From contig JBBSBV010000002.1 in NCBI GenBank assembly GCA_038250905.1, forward strand, positions 62,001-126,000: DNA of 64,000 nucleotides, given 5' to 3'. Position numbers and translations under genes: made by a program. Shown here piece by piece: positions 46,920-56,138 of this stretch. This DNA is from JAENVU01 sp038250905. GTDB lineage: Bacteria > Actinomycetota > Acidimicrobiia > IMCC26256 > JAENVU01. Position 1 is the stretch's first letter; every line of letters begins with the position of its first letter. The notes beneath the pieces are model-generated. The model did not search any database. It had not been told where the DNA came from and worked only from the letters and a program-made list of their open reading frames with translations.

Positions 46920-47552
46920 ATGGCGACCGATGCGATGCACGAGCCTTCCGGCGCCCGACTCGACCACGTGGTCACCCACGGCACGTTCTCCATCGACGGT
47001 GAGGACTTCGACGTCGACAACAACATCTGGATCGTCGGTGACGACGACGAGTGTCTGGTGATCGACGCCGCTCACGACGCCGCGCCGATCCTCGCCGGCA
47101 TCGCCGGCCGGAAGGTGCGGGCCATTGTCTGCACCCACGGCCACAACGACCACATCAACGTGGCCGCCGAACTCGCCGACGCCACCGGGGCGCCGATCGC
47201 GATCCACCCGGCCGATCGGATGCTGTGGAACGTCGTGAACCCGGACCGTGAGCCCGACGTGCTGATCACGGACGGCGACCGGTTCTCCGCCGGTGGGGTC
47301 GAACTCGTGGCCCTCCACACTCCGGGGCACTCACCGGGTGGCGTGAGCCTCTACGACCAGGCCCACGCGCGCGTGTTCTCGGGCGACACCCTCTTCAACG
47401 GCGGCCCCGGCGCGACCGGGCGCTCGTTCTCCGACTACGACACCATCGTCGCGTCGATCCGTGCCCGCCTCTTCACCCTGCCCCCCGAAACGGTGGTCCA
47501 CACCGGCCACGGCGACGACACCACCGTCTCTGCAGAACTCGGAAACGTCTAG
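46920..47552 (+). CDS. MBL-fold metallohydrolase (mscR-associated type)
   Basis: A 210-residue metallo-beta-lactamase-fold hydrolase. Zinc ligands are in THGHNDH (72-78), TPGHSPGG, SGDTLF and HTGHGD. The segments DNNIWIVGDD, FNGGPGATGRSFSDYDTI and the short length recall the hydrolase found beside mscR in mycobacteria (memory, not searched), which may act on S-formylmycothiol. Here mscR is about 5.5 kb away. Confidence 0.85.
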   Translation: MATDAMHEPSGARLDHVVTHGTFSIDGEDFDVDNNIWIVGDDDECLVIDAAHDAAPILAGIAGRKVRAIVCTHGHNDHINVAAELADATGAPIAIHPADRMLWNVVNPDREPDVLITDGDRFSAGGVELVALHTPGHSPGGVSLYDQAHARVFSGDTLFNGGPGATGRSFSDYDTIVASIRARLFTLPPETVVHTGHGDDTTVSAELGNV

Positions 47553-47567
47553 TCGGCCCGTCCGAAA

Positions 47568-49037
47568 TCAGGGAACGCTGTAGCCGTCGTTGCGGACGAC
47601 GGTGTAGTGACCGTTGCGGATGGTGAGGCTGCGCCAACGGTCATAGGTCGCGTAGCCGATGTTGGCGGCCGCGGGGGTGGCCCCGAAGCGGTGGACCGCG
47701 CCGAAACCGTCGAGGACCGCGTAGCCGTCGCCGCTCGGAGTCACGACGACGTCGCGGCCGATGTCGAAGCCGAAGTACGCAGTGCCGAGTTTCTGCACGG
47801 TGCCCATCCGCCAGAGCCCGCCGTAACCGTCGAGGATGACGAGACCGCTGCCGTCGAGCGTCACGGCGATGGATCGGGCGACGTCCCAACCCAGCCAGTA
47901 CGGATAGTTCCCGGCCGGCTTGCGCGCGGTGCCCACGGTATGGACGCCACCGAAGCCGTCGAGGACGTAGTACCCGGCGCCGTCGGCGGTGAGAGCGAGG
48001 CTGCGGGCGATGTCGAATCCGAAGTAGGGCGAGCTCAGGTGCGACAGCGGCCCGGTGGCGGCCGAGCCGAAGAGGTGGACGCCGCCGTAGCCGTCGAGGA
48101 TCACGTAGCCGTGCCCGTCAGGGGTGGTCTGGATGTCGCGCGCGATGTCCCACGCGAACGGCGTGTAGCCGTAGAAGGGCGCCCCCACGGCGTTCACCGC
48201 GCCGTTGCCGTTCAGCACGTAGTACCCGCCGGTGCCGGCGCTCACGGCGCGTCCGGCCTGTCGGATCGGCAGCGGACACTCGCGGGCCTCGCCGTATCCG
48301 AAAGCGATTCGGTCGGCGGGACAGCTCCCGGGCAGACCGTTGAAGGTGAGCATCCGGTTGTACACCTGCAGGATCACGGTTGCGTACGTAGGCGCACTCG
48401 CCCACTTGCCGGGCCCCCCCATCTGGTTCCAGGTGGGGGCAGTGCCCTTCGCGAAGAAGTGGTCGTAGTTGAAGACCGCGAGCACCGGATCGAGCGCGCC
48501 GGTCGACCGCATCCCGTACCACTCGACGACGGGCGGGTGCGCCAGCGTGGCGGCCCGCGAGGTGGGGTCGGCGAAGTTCTTGAGGTGCTGGATCTGCGCC
48601 CGCACGCCGACCTGCGCGCTCGGGAACTGCCGACCCGAGTTGCACGAGTCGCAGGCACCCATACCGGCGTAGTTGTAATTCTCGGGCTTCACGATGCTGC
48701 CGACGAAACCGAGATAGCCCGTCTCGACCATCGACTGCGCGAACGCGAGATCGCCGCGGACGCCTTCGGCTCGGCCCTCGTCGATGTAGTACTGCGCGAA
48801 CGTGTCGATCGAGACCGGTATCGCGGGTGTGCGTTTGGTGGCGCGGTACCAGTTGGCGAGCTGCGCGGCGGACAGCACGTTCGGGCCCATCACGGGCACA
48901 CCGCCGGTGGCGTCGGCCGCGCCCGCGGGAGCCGGCGCCGAACCCACGGAGTTCACCGCGACGAGCGCGGTCGCGACGAGCGCACACGCGGTGAACACAC
49001 GAAACAGATGGCTGACGGGCCGCATGGCAACTTTCAT
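47568..49037 (-). CDS. Secreted glucosaminidase-domain protein with C-terminal propeller-like repeats
   Basis: A 489-residue protein. A signal peptide is followed by a glucosaminidase-type domain at about 70-250 (TFAQYYIDEGRAEGVRGD, FAQSMVETGYLGF, YAGMGACDSC), which may cut GlcNAc linkages of peptidoglycan. The last 220 residues are five repeats of about 45 residues built around YYVLDGFGGVHxxG, probably beta-propeller or beta-solenoid blades that bind cell-wall sugars. ATG 49037 or 49025 (MRPVSHLF) could be the start; neither has a good Shine-Dalgarno. The paralogue is at 54879-56099. Confidence 0.8.
   Translation of the reverse strand: MKVAMRPVSHLFRVFTACALVATALVAVNSVGSAPAPAGAADATGGVPVMGPNVLSAAQLANWYRATKRTPAIPVSIDTFAQYYIDEGRAEGVRGDLAFAQSMVETGYLGFVGSIVKPENYNYAGMGACDSCNSGRQFPSAQVGVRAQIQHLKNFADPTSRAATLAHPPVVEWYGMRSTGALDPVLAVFNYDHFFAKGTAPTWNQMGGPGKWASAPTYATVILQVYNRMLTFNGLPGSCPADRIAFGYGEARECPLPIRQAGRAVSAGTGGYYVLNGNGAVNAVGAPFYGYTPFAWDIARDIQTTPDGHGYVILDGYGGVHLFGSAATGPLSHLSSPYFGFDIARSLALTADGAGYYVLDGFGGVHTVGTARKPAGNYPYWLGWDVARSIAVTLDGSGLVILDGYGGLWRMGTVQKLGTAYFGFDIGRDVVVTPSGDGYAVLDGFGAVHRFGATPAAANIGYATYDRWRSLTIRNGHYTVVRNDGYSVP
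47600..48250 (-). repeat. Five coding repeats of about 135 bases
   Basis: Each repeat encodes a variant of VLDGFGGVHxxG followed by a YFGFDIARS-like unit. The variants differ enough to be old, not a recent expansion. Confidence 0.75.
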
Positions 49038-49115
49038 CGACGGAACGGTGCAGAGAGTTGAGCACGCATCGTGGTATCCGGTGCGCATTCTTCCCACGGA
49101 CCGTGGGTCCCGACA

Positions 49116-49694
49116 CTATGGCAAAGGGGTCCTGACCAGCACGGATACGGCGTAATCGCCACCCGTGAACGGATCGGCCGACCAGGTGGCGAACCGGTCC
49201 GCGACCGCGAGACCGGCCGTGCCGGCAAGCCGGTCGAAGTCGGCGAGCGAGAGGCGCCCCGGGAGCACCTGGAATCCCGTGACCACGCGACCACCCGGTT
49301 CGAGGTGGCGTACGAGATTGGCGAGTACCGCGCCCTCGGTCCCCGGCGTGAGGAAGATCATCACGTTGCCCGCCGCGACCACGACGTCGAACCGTCGCCC
49401 CAGATCGACGGTGGCGAGATCGCCGTGGTGCCACTCCAGGCTCGGCGCCTTCTCCCGGGCCCGCTCGATGAACCCGACGTCGAGGTCCACGCCCCACGCC
49501 TCGATGCCACGCCGGTCCAGCTCGATCGCGACCCGTCCGGTACCGCAGCCGGCATCGAGCACCGACGCGGGACCGAGCCCCGCGACGAAGTTCGCCTCGC
49601 CGTGCGGATCCGCACCGGCCGCGGCCAGCGCGTGCCAGCGCGCGTCGTAATCGGCGCCGCTCGGACGGTCGCCCGAACCCCAGCGAGTGCTCAT
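49116..49694 (-). CDS. Class I SAM-dependent methyltransferase
   Basis: A 192-residue methyltransferase with motif I SVLDAGCGTGRVAIEL and GVDLDVGFIERAR, and motif IV VVAAGNVMIFL. ATG 49694 is 6 bases after the stop of the upstream glycosyltransferase gene, so they share a transcript. The substrate is unknown; a link to a glycan or lipid made by the neighbour is possible. Confidence 0.85.
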   Translation of the reverse strand: MSTRWGSGDRPSGADYDARWHALAAAGADPHGEANFVAGLGPASVLDAGCGTGRVAIELDRRGIEAWGVDLDVGFIERAREKAPSLEWHHGDLATVDLGRRFDVVVAAGNVMIFLTPGTEGAVLANLVRHLEPGGRVVTGFQVLPGRLSLADFDRLAGTAGLAVADRFATWSADPFTGGDYAVSVLVRTPLP

Positions 49695-49700
49695 GCGGTA

Positions 49701-51269
49701 CTAGCCGGCGTGCGCGAACCGCGCCGGGATCGCCGCGGCGGCGACGCGCTCGGACCCGCGGCGTTCGTAGATCGCGATGCCGTCGATGGTCCGTATGTAG
49801 CCGTAGCCGCGCACCACGAACCGCTTCAGGTCCGGCAGCGAGCTCATGGGGTGGTACTGCGACCCGCGAATCGCGGCCGGCGTGGTGTCGAGGATGAAGC
49901 GCGGTGGCCGCGCCCGGAGGTCACTCATCATCATGAGGCGCGCGCCCGGCGTCGGGACATCGGCGGTGAGGTTCGCCTGCGGGCGGCCGCCCCAGTCGCC
50001 GTTGACGAACCCACTCGACAGGAACCGCGTGGCGGGCCGCCCGCCCGATGCCCAGTAGATCTCGGGGAGGTGACCCCACACGAAGACGTAGTCCGAGACG
50101 TGGACCCGGGCCTTCAGGTACGCGCTCACACCCTGGTACTTCGGTTCGTCGCCCCACGGGCGCAGTGCGAATCCGACGGCGGTGAATCCGGTCCCGGCGG
50201 CGAGGGCGACGGCGATGGTCGCGGTCGCGAACTGACGGCGCATTCGTACCAGCGCGCCCGCGCTGATCAGGCATAACGGAGGCAACAACTGCAGGTAGTA
50301 GTGACCGAAGAACCGCAGGCCGACCGCCACGGACAACGCCGCGGACAGCAACCACAACCAGAGGTCGGTGTCGACGCCACGCTCGCGCTGACGCCACGCG
50401 ACCGGCACCGACCAGAGGATCGGCAGGTTGCAGGCGATGAACGCGAACGTCATCACCGCGAACAGTCCGAGCACATAACCGGTCGCACTGCCCAGACCGA
50501 AGTACGACCCGTTGCCGGCGACCGCCCAGAACACGAGATCGCCGGGACCGACGAGGAGCGCCGCGACGAGGAGCGGGATGGCGAACGCCGCAAGACCGAG
50601 GCGCAGGCCGCGTCGTCCCCGGTGGCGCCAGAGGAGGTACACGACCGGGATGAGCGTCGCGGCACCCGTTTGTTTGGCCAGGGTCGCGAACGCCACCGCG
50701 AGTCCGGCGGCGCGCGGCCGATCACGAGCCGCCAACAACACTGCCGCGGTCATCGCCGGCATCATGAAGACCTCGAAGTTCGCCGCCTGACCGTCTTGCG
50801 GCGCGAAGGCGACCGACGCGGCGACGAACAGCAACGCGGCGATCCATCCGGCGCGTTCGCCCCAGCGGCGCCGGGCCTCCGCCGCGAGCAACAGCGCGGT
50901 CAGGGCGACCGCGAGCATCGCGACGACCCGTACTGACCACAGCGCCGTGCTGCCGACCACCGCGAACGTGGCCGCGTACAGATACGGAACCAGTGGTGGC
51001 TTGCGATCGGCGGCGTCCTCGTACAGGGATCCCCCATCGCGGATGACCTGAGCCTGGGTGGCGAGGAAGGTCTCGTCCGAGTTGAAGACGTCGACGAAGA
51101 AGGCGGGGAGCCGGAGCCCGACCGTGAGCAGCAGCACGATGACGACCAGCGGCCACCGGCGCACGGTCGGTCGGGTCGCGACCGGTTCGACAGTTGGAGA
51201 AGATGCGACGGCGAAAGTCACGGGGCCCCTTGCGGATGAAGGTCGCCATTCTGGCGCGAAATCGGTCAT
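49701..51269 (-). CDS. GT39-like membrane glycosyltransferase (PMT_2 family)
   Basis: A 522-residue protein with about 10-12 membrane helices. FVDVFNSDETFLATQAQ carries the acidic pair typical of the first extracytoplasmic loop in GT-C transferases, followed by DRKPPLVPYLYA. These enzymes take polyprenyl-phosphate sugars. The C-terminal soluble part contains PPRFILDTTPAAIRGS. The start may be ATG 51269 or GTG 51221, which has AAGGGG upstream. Acceptor unknown. Confidence 0.78.
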   Translation of the reverse strand: MTDFAPEWRPSSARGPVTFAVASSPTVEPVATRPTVRRWPLVVIVLLLTVGLRLPAFFVDVFNSDETFLATQAQVIRDGGSLYEDAADRKPPLVPYLYAATFAVVGSTALWSVRVVAMLAVALTALLLAAEARRRWGERAGWIAALLFVAASVAFAPQDGQAANFEVFMMPAMTAAVLLAARDRPRAAGLAVAFATLAKQTGAATLIPVVYLLWRHRGRRGLRLGLAAFAIPLLVAALLVGPGDLVFWAVAGNGSYFGLGSATGYVLGLFAVMTFAFIACNLPILWSVPVAWRQRERGVDTDLWLWLLSAALSVAVGLRFFGHYYLQLLPPLCLISAGALVRMRRQFATATIAVALAAGTGFTAVGFALRPWGDEPKYQGVSAYLKARVHVSDYVFVWGHLPEIYWASGGRPATRFLSSGFVNGDWGGRPQANLTADVPTPGARLMMMSDLRARPPRFILDTTPAAIRGSQYHPMSSLPDLKRFVVRGYGYIRTIDGIAIYERRGSERVAAAAIPARFAHAG

Positions 51270-51334
51270 CGCCCGGGATCACCCTCAGGAACCTCCCAAT
51301 TTCGGGACCATCCGGATGGCATGATCCACGCTTC

Positions 51335-53656
51335 ATGTTCTCCCGCGTGCGCACGGTCGCGCTCACGATGTTCGCGGCGATCGGCCTGCTCCTCGCGGTC
51401 GCCGCACCGGCCGGTGCAGCGATCGCGCCCCGGCCGGCGGCCACACCCATCCGCGCTCGCAGCGTGCTGATCATCACCCTCCCGGCGACCAACTGGGGCG
51501 ACATCCGTGACAGCGTCACCCCCAATCTCACCCGGCTGTTCCGCCAGAGCGCACTGGCCGACCTGGCGACCCGGTCGGTGCTGGCCCGCACCGACGCCGG
51601 GACCGGCTACCTCGCACTCGGCGCGGGAACGCGTTCGGTCGGCAGTTCGACGACCGCGTCGCTCAACCTGGAGCGGGGCGAACGCATCGAGTCGTCGACC
51701 GCGGGCCAGGTGTTCCGGCGCCGGACGGGACGCACCATCGGATCGGGGATCGGCGCACTGGGCTGGCCGTCCCTGCGGTCGAAGAACGCCGGCCTGCCGT
51801 TCGACTCGGTGCTGGGTCAGTTGGGTCGGTCGCTCGAAGCCGCGCACGTCGGCCGCTACGTCATCGCGAATGCCGACGAGCTGTCGGTGGATCCGTCGGT
51901 CGACCAACCGGTCGATCACCGCGAGGCGGCCCTGGGTCTGATGGATGCGAACGGGCGGGTCCCCGGCACCGTCAGCGGCATCCTGACCGACGACGCGACT
52001 GCACCGTTCGGTCGCCGCCTCGACATCCCCGCCGTGCTGTCGCACTTCCCGTCCGACTTCACGACGCGGCGCCAGGTGGTGCTGGTCGAGGCATCCGATC
52101 TCGCACGCGCCGACGGATACCGCGGTTACGCGTTCCCGAAGCTGCGCGCGAGCCAACACACGGCCGCGATGCACGCGACCGACGAACTGGTCGGCCGGTT
52201 GCTCGAACACGTGGACCTCCGCCGAGACGCGGTGGTCGTTGTCGCCCCCTACCACTCGGCGCGTGCCCGCACGCTCACGGTGGCTGCAGTCCACTCACCG
52301 GGGATCACGCCGGGACTCATGGAGTCGTCGACCACCCGGCGCGCCGGCTTCGTGCAGATCGTCGATGTCGCGCCGACCATCCTGCATCTGCTCGGGGTCG
52401 ACCGACCCAGTTCCATGGAAGGTCGCGAGGCCCGGGTGAGTACCGCTGCCTCGCCGTATCAGGATCGCCTCGACACCCTCATCCGCCTCGACCGCGGTTC
52501 CCAGTTCCGCGACGCGACGATCGGCAAGACCACCGCGACGCTGGTGACGGTCACGATCGTGCTGGTGGTCTTCTCCATCTTCGGCTTCGGCTACTACCGC
52601 CGGGCGTGGTTCCGGATCCTGCTGCGCTGGGGGTCGCTCGCCTTCCTCGGCTACGTCACCGCCACCTTCGTCATGGGCGCGTTCCCCGCGTACGAGTGGG
52701 GTACCGCCACGTATTTCGTGCTGGTCGTGGTGATCGCGCTCGCGTTCGCCGCGATCGCGATCGGCTTCGGACGGGCCCGACTCGTCGACCCGACCCTCAT
52801 CGCGCTCGGCATGATCGTGGTGCTGCACACCGTCGACCTCCTGACCGGCGCGCACCTCCAGCTGAACACGGTGTTCGGGTATTCGCCGACGGTCGGGATC
52901 CGCCTCGCCGGGATCGGGAACAACGCGTCGGCACAACTCTGCGCGTCGGCCCTGTTGTTCGCGGTGCTCCTGCCCGACCGCGCCCCACGACGCGGCCCGG
53001 CGATCGGGTACGGCGTCCTCATCGTGACGTTCGTGGTGGTGGGCGCGCCGATGTTCGGTCAGGACTTCGGTGGCGCGCTGAGTCTCGGGCCCACGATCGC
53101 GCTCTGGTGGTTGCTGCAATCGGGTCGACGCGTCCGCCTGCGGACGATGCTCATCCTGGTGGGCGTGCTGGTGGGCGCGGGCCTCGTCGCGGGGTTTGCC
53201 GATCTCGCCCGGCCGGCCGACGAACGCACCCACGTCGGCCGCCTCTTCGAGAAGATCGGGTCGGACGGCTTCGGCAGTTTCTTCACGGTCGTCGGTCGCA
53301 AGGCCGGGTTGATGTTCCACACCTTCTCGAACACCGCACTGCTGTTCCTGGTCCTCAGCGTGGTGATCGCGCTGCTGCTGGCGTGGCGGCGCAGCGATCT
53401 GTTCGCCCGCGGCTTCCGCCGGTTCCCGACCCTGCGCCCGGGGCTCGTCTGCTTCGCCGTCCTGGTGACACTTGCGACCGTGCTCAACGACTCCGGCGTC
53501 CAGGTCACCGCGATGATGTCGGCGACGTTGCTCCCCGTGCTGATCGTGATCGCGGTAGGGATGGACGCGGAGCGGGACGCCGGAGACGATGCCACCAGTG
53601 ACCGGGCCGGGCCTACGCCGGCGCGTGCACCAGTTGGCGCGCGTTCTCCCGCATGA
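51335..53656 (+). CDS. Membrane protein with extracytoplasmic alkaline-phosphatase-like domain
   Basis: A 773-residue protein. A signal sequence (to about 30) precedes a domain (35-390) with SVLIITLPATNWGDI, TPNLTRLFRQSALADL and VDVAPTILHLLGVDRP, patterns of the alkaline-phosphatase/sulfatase superfamily, though the classical metal ligands are not obvious. Nine or so helices follow (VTVTIVLVVFSIFGFGYY onward). Such two-part proteins are typical of actinobacterial envelopes and may modify lipids or polysaccharides. It overlaps the convergent gene by 44 bases. Confidence 0.65.
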   Translation: MFSRVRTVALTMFAAIGLLLAVAAPAGAAIAPRPAATPIRARSVLIITLPATNWGDIRDSVTPNLTRLFRQSALADLATRSVLARTDAGTGYLALGAGTRSVGSSTTASLNLERGERIESSTAGQVFRRRTGRTIGSGIGALGWPSLRSKNAGLPFDSVLGQLGRSLEAAHVGRYVIANADELSVDPSVDQPVDHREAALGLMDANGRVPGTVSGILTDDATAPFGRRLDIPAVLSHFPSDFTTRRQVVLVEASDLARADGYRGYAFPKLRASQHTAAMHATDELVGRLLEHVDLRRDAVVVVAPYHSARARTLTVAAVHSPGITPGLMESSTTRRAGFVQIVDVAPTILHLLGVDRPSSMEGREARVSTAASPYQDRLDTLIRLDRGSQFRDATIGKTTATLVTVTIVLVVFSIFGFGYYRRAWFRILLRWGSLAFLGYVTATFVMGAFPAYEWGTATYFVLVVVIALAFAAIAIGFGRARLVDPTLIALGMIVVLHTVDLLTGAHLQLNTVFGYSPTVGIRLAGIGNNASAQLCASALLFAVLLPDRAPRRGPAIGYGVLIVTFVVVGAPMFGQDFGGALSLGPTIALWWLLQSGRRVRLRTMLILVGVLVGAGLVAGFADLARPADERTHVGRLFEKIGSDGFGSFFTVVGRKAGLMFHTFSNTALLFLVLSVVIALLLAWRRSDLFARGFRRFPTLRPGLVCFAVLVTLATVLNDSGVQVTAMMSATLLPVLIVIAVGMDAERDAGDDATSDRAGPTPARAPVGARSPA

Positions 53657-54791
53657 TCCGCCGGATCTCCGCGGCGTCGAAGCCGTCGAGGTCGTGCACG
53701 AACGACGCGGGATCCGCCAACCCTTCGGCGTGCGGATAGTCGGACCCGAAGACGATGCGCTCGGCACCGATGCAGTCCCGGAGCGCGTGGAGGTCGTCCT
53801 CGTAGTACGGCGACACCCACACGTGGTCCCGGAGTTGCTGCACCGGGTCGCCGCCGACGAACGCGGTCGGCGCCTGGGCGTACGACTTCTTCATCTTGCG
53901 GACAAGGGTCGGGACCCATTCGCTGCCCGACTCGATGGTGGCCACGCGGACCCGGCGGTGTCGTGCGAACACCCCGTGACAGATCAGCGCGGCGACGGTG
54001 TCGTAGATCGGGCGGTCGGCCGACGTGATCGTGGTGAACGGGTTGTGGCGGAACGCCTCCATCTCGGAACTCTCGCCCCACTCGACGCCGTAACGGTGGT
54101 AGCCGCTCTCCCCGGAGTGGTACGCGACGAGGACGTTCTCCTCGGCGAGGCGGGCCCACACGCGGTCGTAGACCGGGTCGCCCGGTGACCGCGATCCCGA
54201 CGGTGCCATCACCGGACCGGCGCGCATCACGATCACCCGAGCTCCGTGCTCGATCACCCACTCGACCTCGGCCTCGGCCCGGACCGGATCGAGCAACGTG
54301 AGGTACGGCGCGGCGTAGATCCGCTGCTGGTAGTCGAAGCTCCAGTCGTCGAGCAGCCACTCGTTGAACGCATGGAACGCGACGTGGGCAGCCTCCGGGT
54401 CGTGCACGAGGGCCTGCTCCATGCCGACGCCCAGCGTCGGGAACAGCAGACAGCCCTCCATTCCTTGCTCGTCCATACGCGCCAGCCGCGCCTTCGGCTC
54501 GCGGTACGCGGGGCTGATCGGGTCGAGTTCACCGAACGCCGATCGGATGTCGTCGCCCGCGCGCTGCCCCCGGAAGTACTCGTCCAACGAACCCGGCTTG
54601 GCGACCGGGTCGAACGACGGGTTCGGGATGAACCGGTTGAGCCGTCCGGCCACCATCAGCCGCTGCTTGCCGTTCAGTTCGACCCACTGCATGGTGCGTT
54701 TGGCCATCGCCGATGGGACGTGGCGGGTGAACGCGTCGGTCGCCTCGTAATAGTGGTTGTCGGCATCGAACAGTTGGAAGTCGAGCGTCAT
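53613..54791 (-). CDS. Amidohydrolase-2 family protein
   Basis: A 392-residue TIM-barrel hydrolase. The usual metal-binding HxH near the start is replaced by DADNHYYE (9-16), VAYHSGESGYH gives a central histidine, and FGSDYPHAEG is the late aspartate motif. Relatives include decarboxylases of aromatic acids. TACCGT (54799-54804, minus) is 7 bases before ATG 54791, suggesting leaderless mRNA. Confidence 0.85.
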   Translation of the reverse strand: MTLDFQLFDADNHYYEATDAFTRHVPSAMAKRTMQWVELNGKQRLMVAGRLNRFIPNPSFDPVAKPGSLDEYFRGQRAGDDIRSAFGELDPISPAYREPKARLARMDEQGMEGCLLFPTLGVGMEQALVHDPEAAHVAFHAFNEWLLDDWSFDYQQRIYAAPYLTLLDPVRAEAEVEWVIEHGARVIVMRAGPVMAPSGSRSPGDPVYDRVWARLAEENVLVAYHSGESGYHRYGVEWGESSEMEAFRHNPFTTITSADRPIYDTVAALICHGVFARHRRVRVATIESGSEWVPTLVRKMKKSYAQAPTAFVGGDPVQQLRDHVWVSPYYEDDLHALRDCIGAERIVFGSDYPHAEGLADPASFVHDLDGFDAAEIRRIMRENARQLVHAPA

Positions 54792-54798
54792 ACGGTCG

Positions 54799-54804
54799 AC
54801 GGTA
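54799..54804 (-). promoter_or_regulatory. -10 box of the amidohydrolase gene (leaderless)
   Basis: TACCGT on the minus strand, 7 bases before the ATG, with no Shine-Dalgarno. Confidence 0.5.
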
Positions 54805-54878
54805 GTCCGAACGCGAGCGGTCGGATCGGGGCCGTCGGGGACCGAACGCGACCGTCAGAGGCTGGGTCCGAGACTGCG

Positions 54879-56099
54879 TCAGACGTCGGCGCGGTCGGTG
54901 AGCCAGCCGAGGATCTGCTCGTAGATCTCGAGGATCCGGTCGCCGTACGCGTCGGCCGTCGCCCACGTGTGCGTGAGGCCGTTCCAGGTGGTGACCTTGC
55001 CCTTCAACGAATGCTTGTCGAGCTTCGGATTGACAGCCGGCGGGTTGAGATCCGCATTCCGCAGCGTCGCGTCGGCGTACACGCGGAGCTGCTGCATCTG
55101 GGCCCGGACGCCGGTCTGCGCATCAGGGAACGCGGTCCCGGTAGGGCAGCTGTCGCACGCGTCCATCCCCGCGAAGTTGTTGTCGAGTGGCGTCAACTGC
55201 CCTCCCGCCGGGAAGTAGAAGCTCGCGGTCTCCAGGATCGACTGCGCGAACGCGATGTCGCCACGGACCTGCGCGGCCTGCCCCTCCTCGATGAAGTACT
55301 GGGTCAGCTGGGCCATCGGCACCGTGATCCGCGCGCCGCGTCGCCGGGTGGCGACGAACCACTGGACGAGTTCGTCGGGCCCCAGCACCGACCGGCTCAT
55401 GATGGGCGTGTTGACCCCGGCCGCGATCGACTGCCACCGCGCGAGCCAGAACCGCGCGCGCGACAGTCCGGCCTGGAGTTCCTCGAGCCGCGCGTCGTGC
55501 CCCGGGATCTCGCGTTGCAGTGCGCCCACCCGCGCGTGCAACCGCTGCGTCTCGTTCCCCGCATCGCGGGCCGCGACGTCGGCCAGGTTGCGCGCGTGCA
55601 GCATCCGCTTGACGACCTTGGCCTGGCGTTCCCCGACCACGCTGACGATCTTCTTGCGGTACCCGTACTCCGCGGCCGAGTGTGACTCGAGCATGCGCAT
55701 GAGGGTGCCGGTGTTCCCGGCGTTCGTGTAATACGCGGAGGCCAGAGAGGCCACCTGTGCACGCGCGTTCCGATACCGCGCCTCGGCGGCGACCGCGACC
55801 CGTCCGAGCATGTCGGCCCGCGCCAGCGCCGCGTTCTCGGCCTGGCGCGCGTCGGCGAGCTGTTGGATCGCGATCTGCCGGTTGACCAGTTCGGTCGACC
55901 GGGCGGCATCCCGTGAGCCGACCAGCGCCGACAGCTGGGCGATGCGCGCCACCGGCGTATTGCTCGTCGTGACCACGGGCGCGCGGCGAACCGTGACTGC
56001 GGCCGCGTCGAACTGCGGCGTGAGGACGGCCGCGGCCGTCACGAGCGCGACAACCGCGCCGAAGTACCTGGTGCATCGCACCGCGCGAGTCATCGACAT
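54879..56099 (-). CDS. Secreted coiled-coil glucosaminidase-domain protein
   Basis: A 406-residue protein. A signal peptide (about 1-33) precedes a coiled coil (about 50-220), like those that regulate peptidoglycan hydrolases through membrane partners such as FtsX, and then a glucosaminidase-type domain (QYFIEEGQAAQVRGDIAFAQ, NFAGMDACDSC, FPDAQTGVRAQMQ). The catalytic half closely follows the gene at 47568-49037 but the accessory half differs. Two ATG codons, 56099 and 56093, are possible. Confidence 0.8.
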   Translation of the reverse strand: MSMTRAVRCTRYFGAVVALVTAAAVLTPQFDAAAVTVRRAPVVTTSNTPVARIAQLSALVGSRDAARSTELVNRQIAIQQLADARQAENAALARADMLGRVAVAAEARYRNARAQVASLASAYYTNAGNTGTLMRMLESHSAAEYGYRKKIVSVVGERQAKVVKRMLHARNLADVAARDAGNETQRLHARVGALQREIPGHDARLEELQAGLSRARFWLARWQSIAAGVNTPIMSRSVLGPDELVQWFVATRRRGARITVPMAQLTQYFIEEGQAAQVRGDIAFAQSILETASFYFPAGGQLTPLDNNFAGMDACDSCPTGTAFPDAQTGVRAQMQQLRVYADATLRNADLNPPAVNPKLDKHSLKGKVTTWNGLTHTWATADAYGDRILEIYEQILGWLTDRADV

Positions 56100-56138
56100 G
56101 GGGACCAGAGATCTTCACACAGGCCGTGGGAACCCCGG

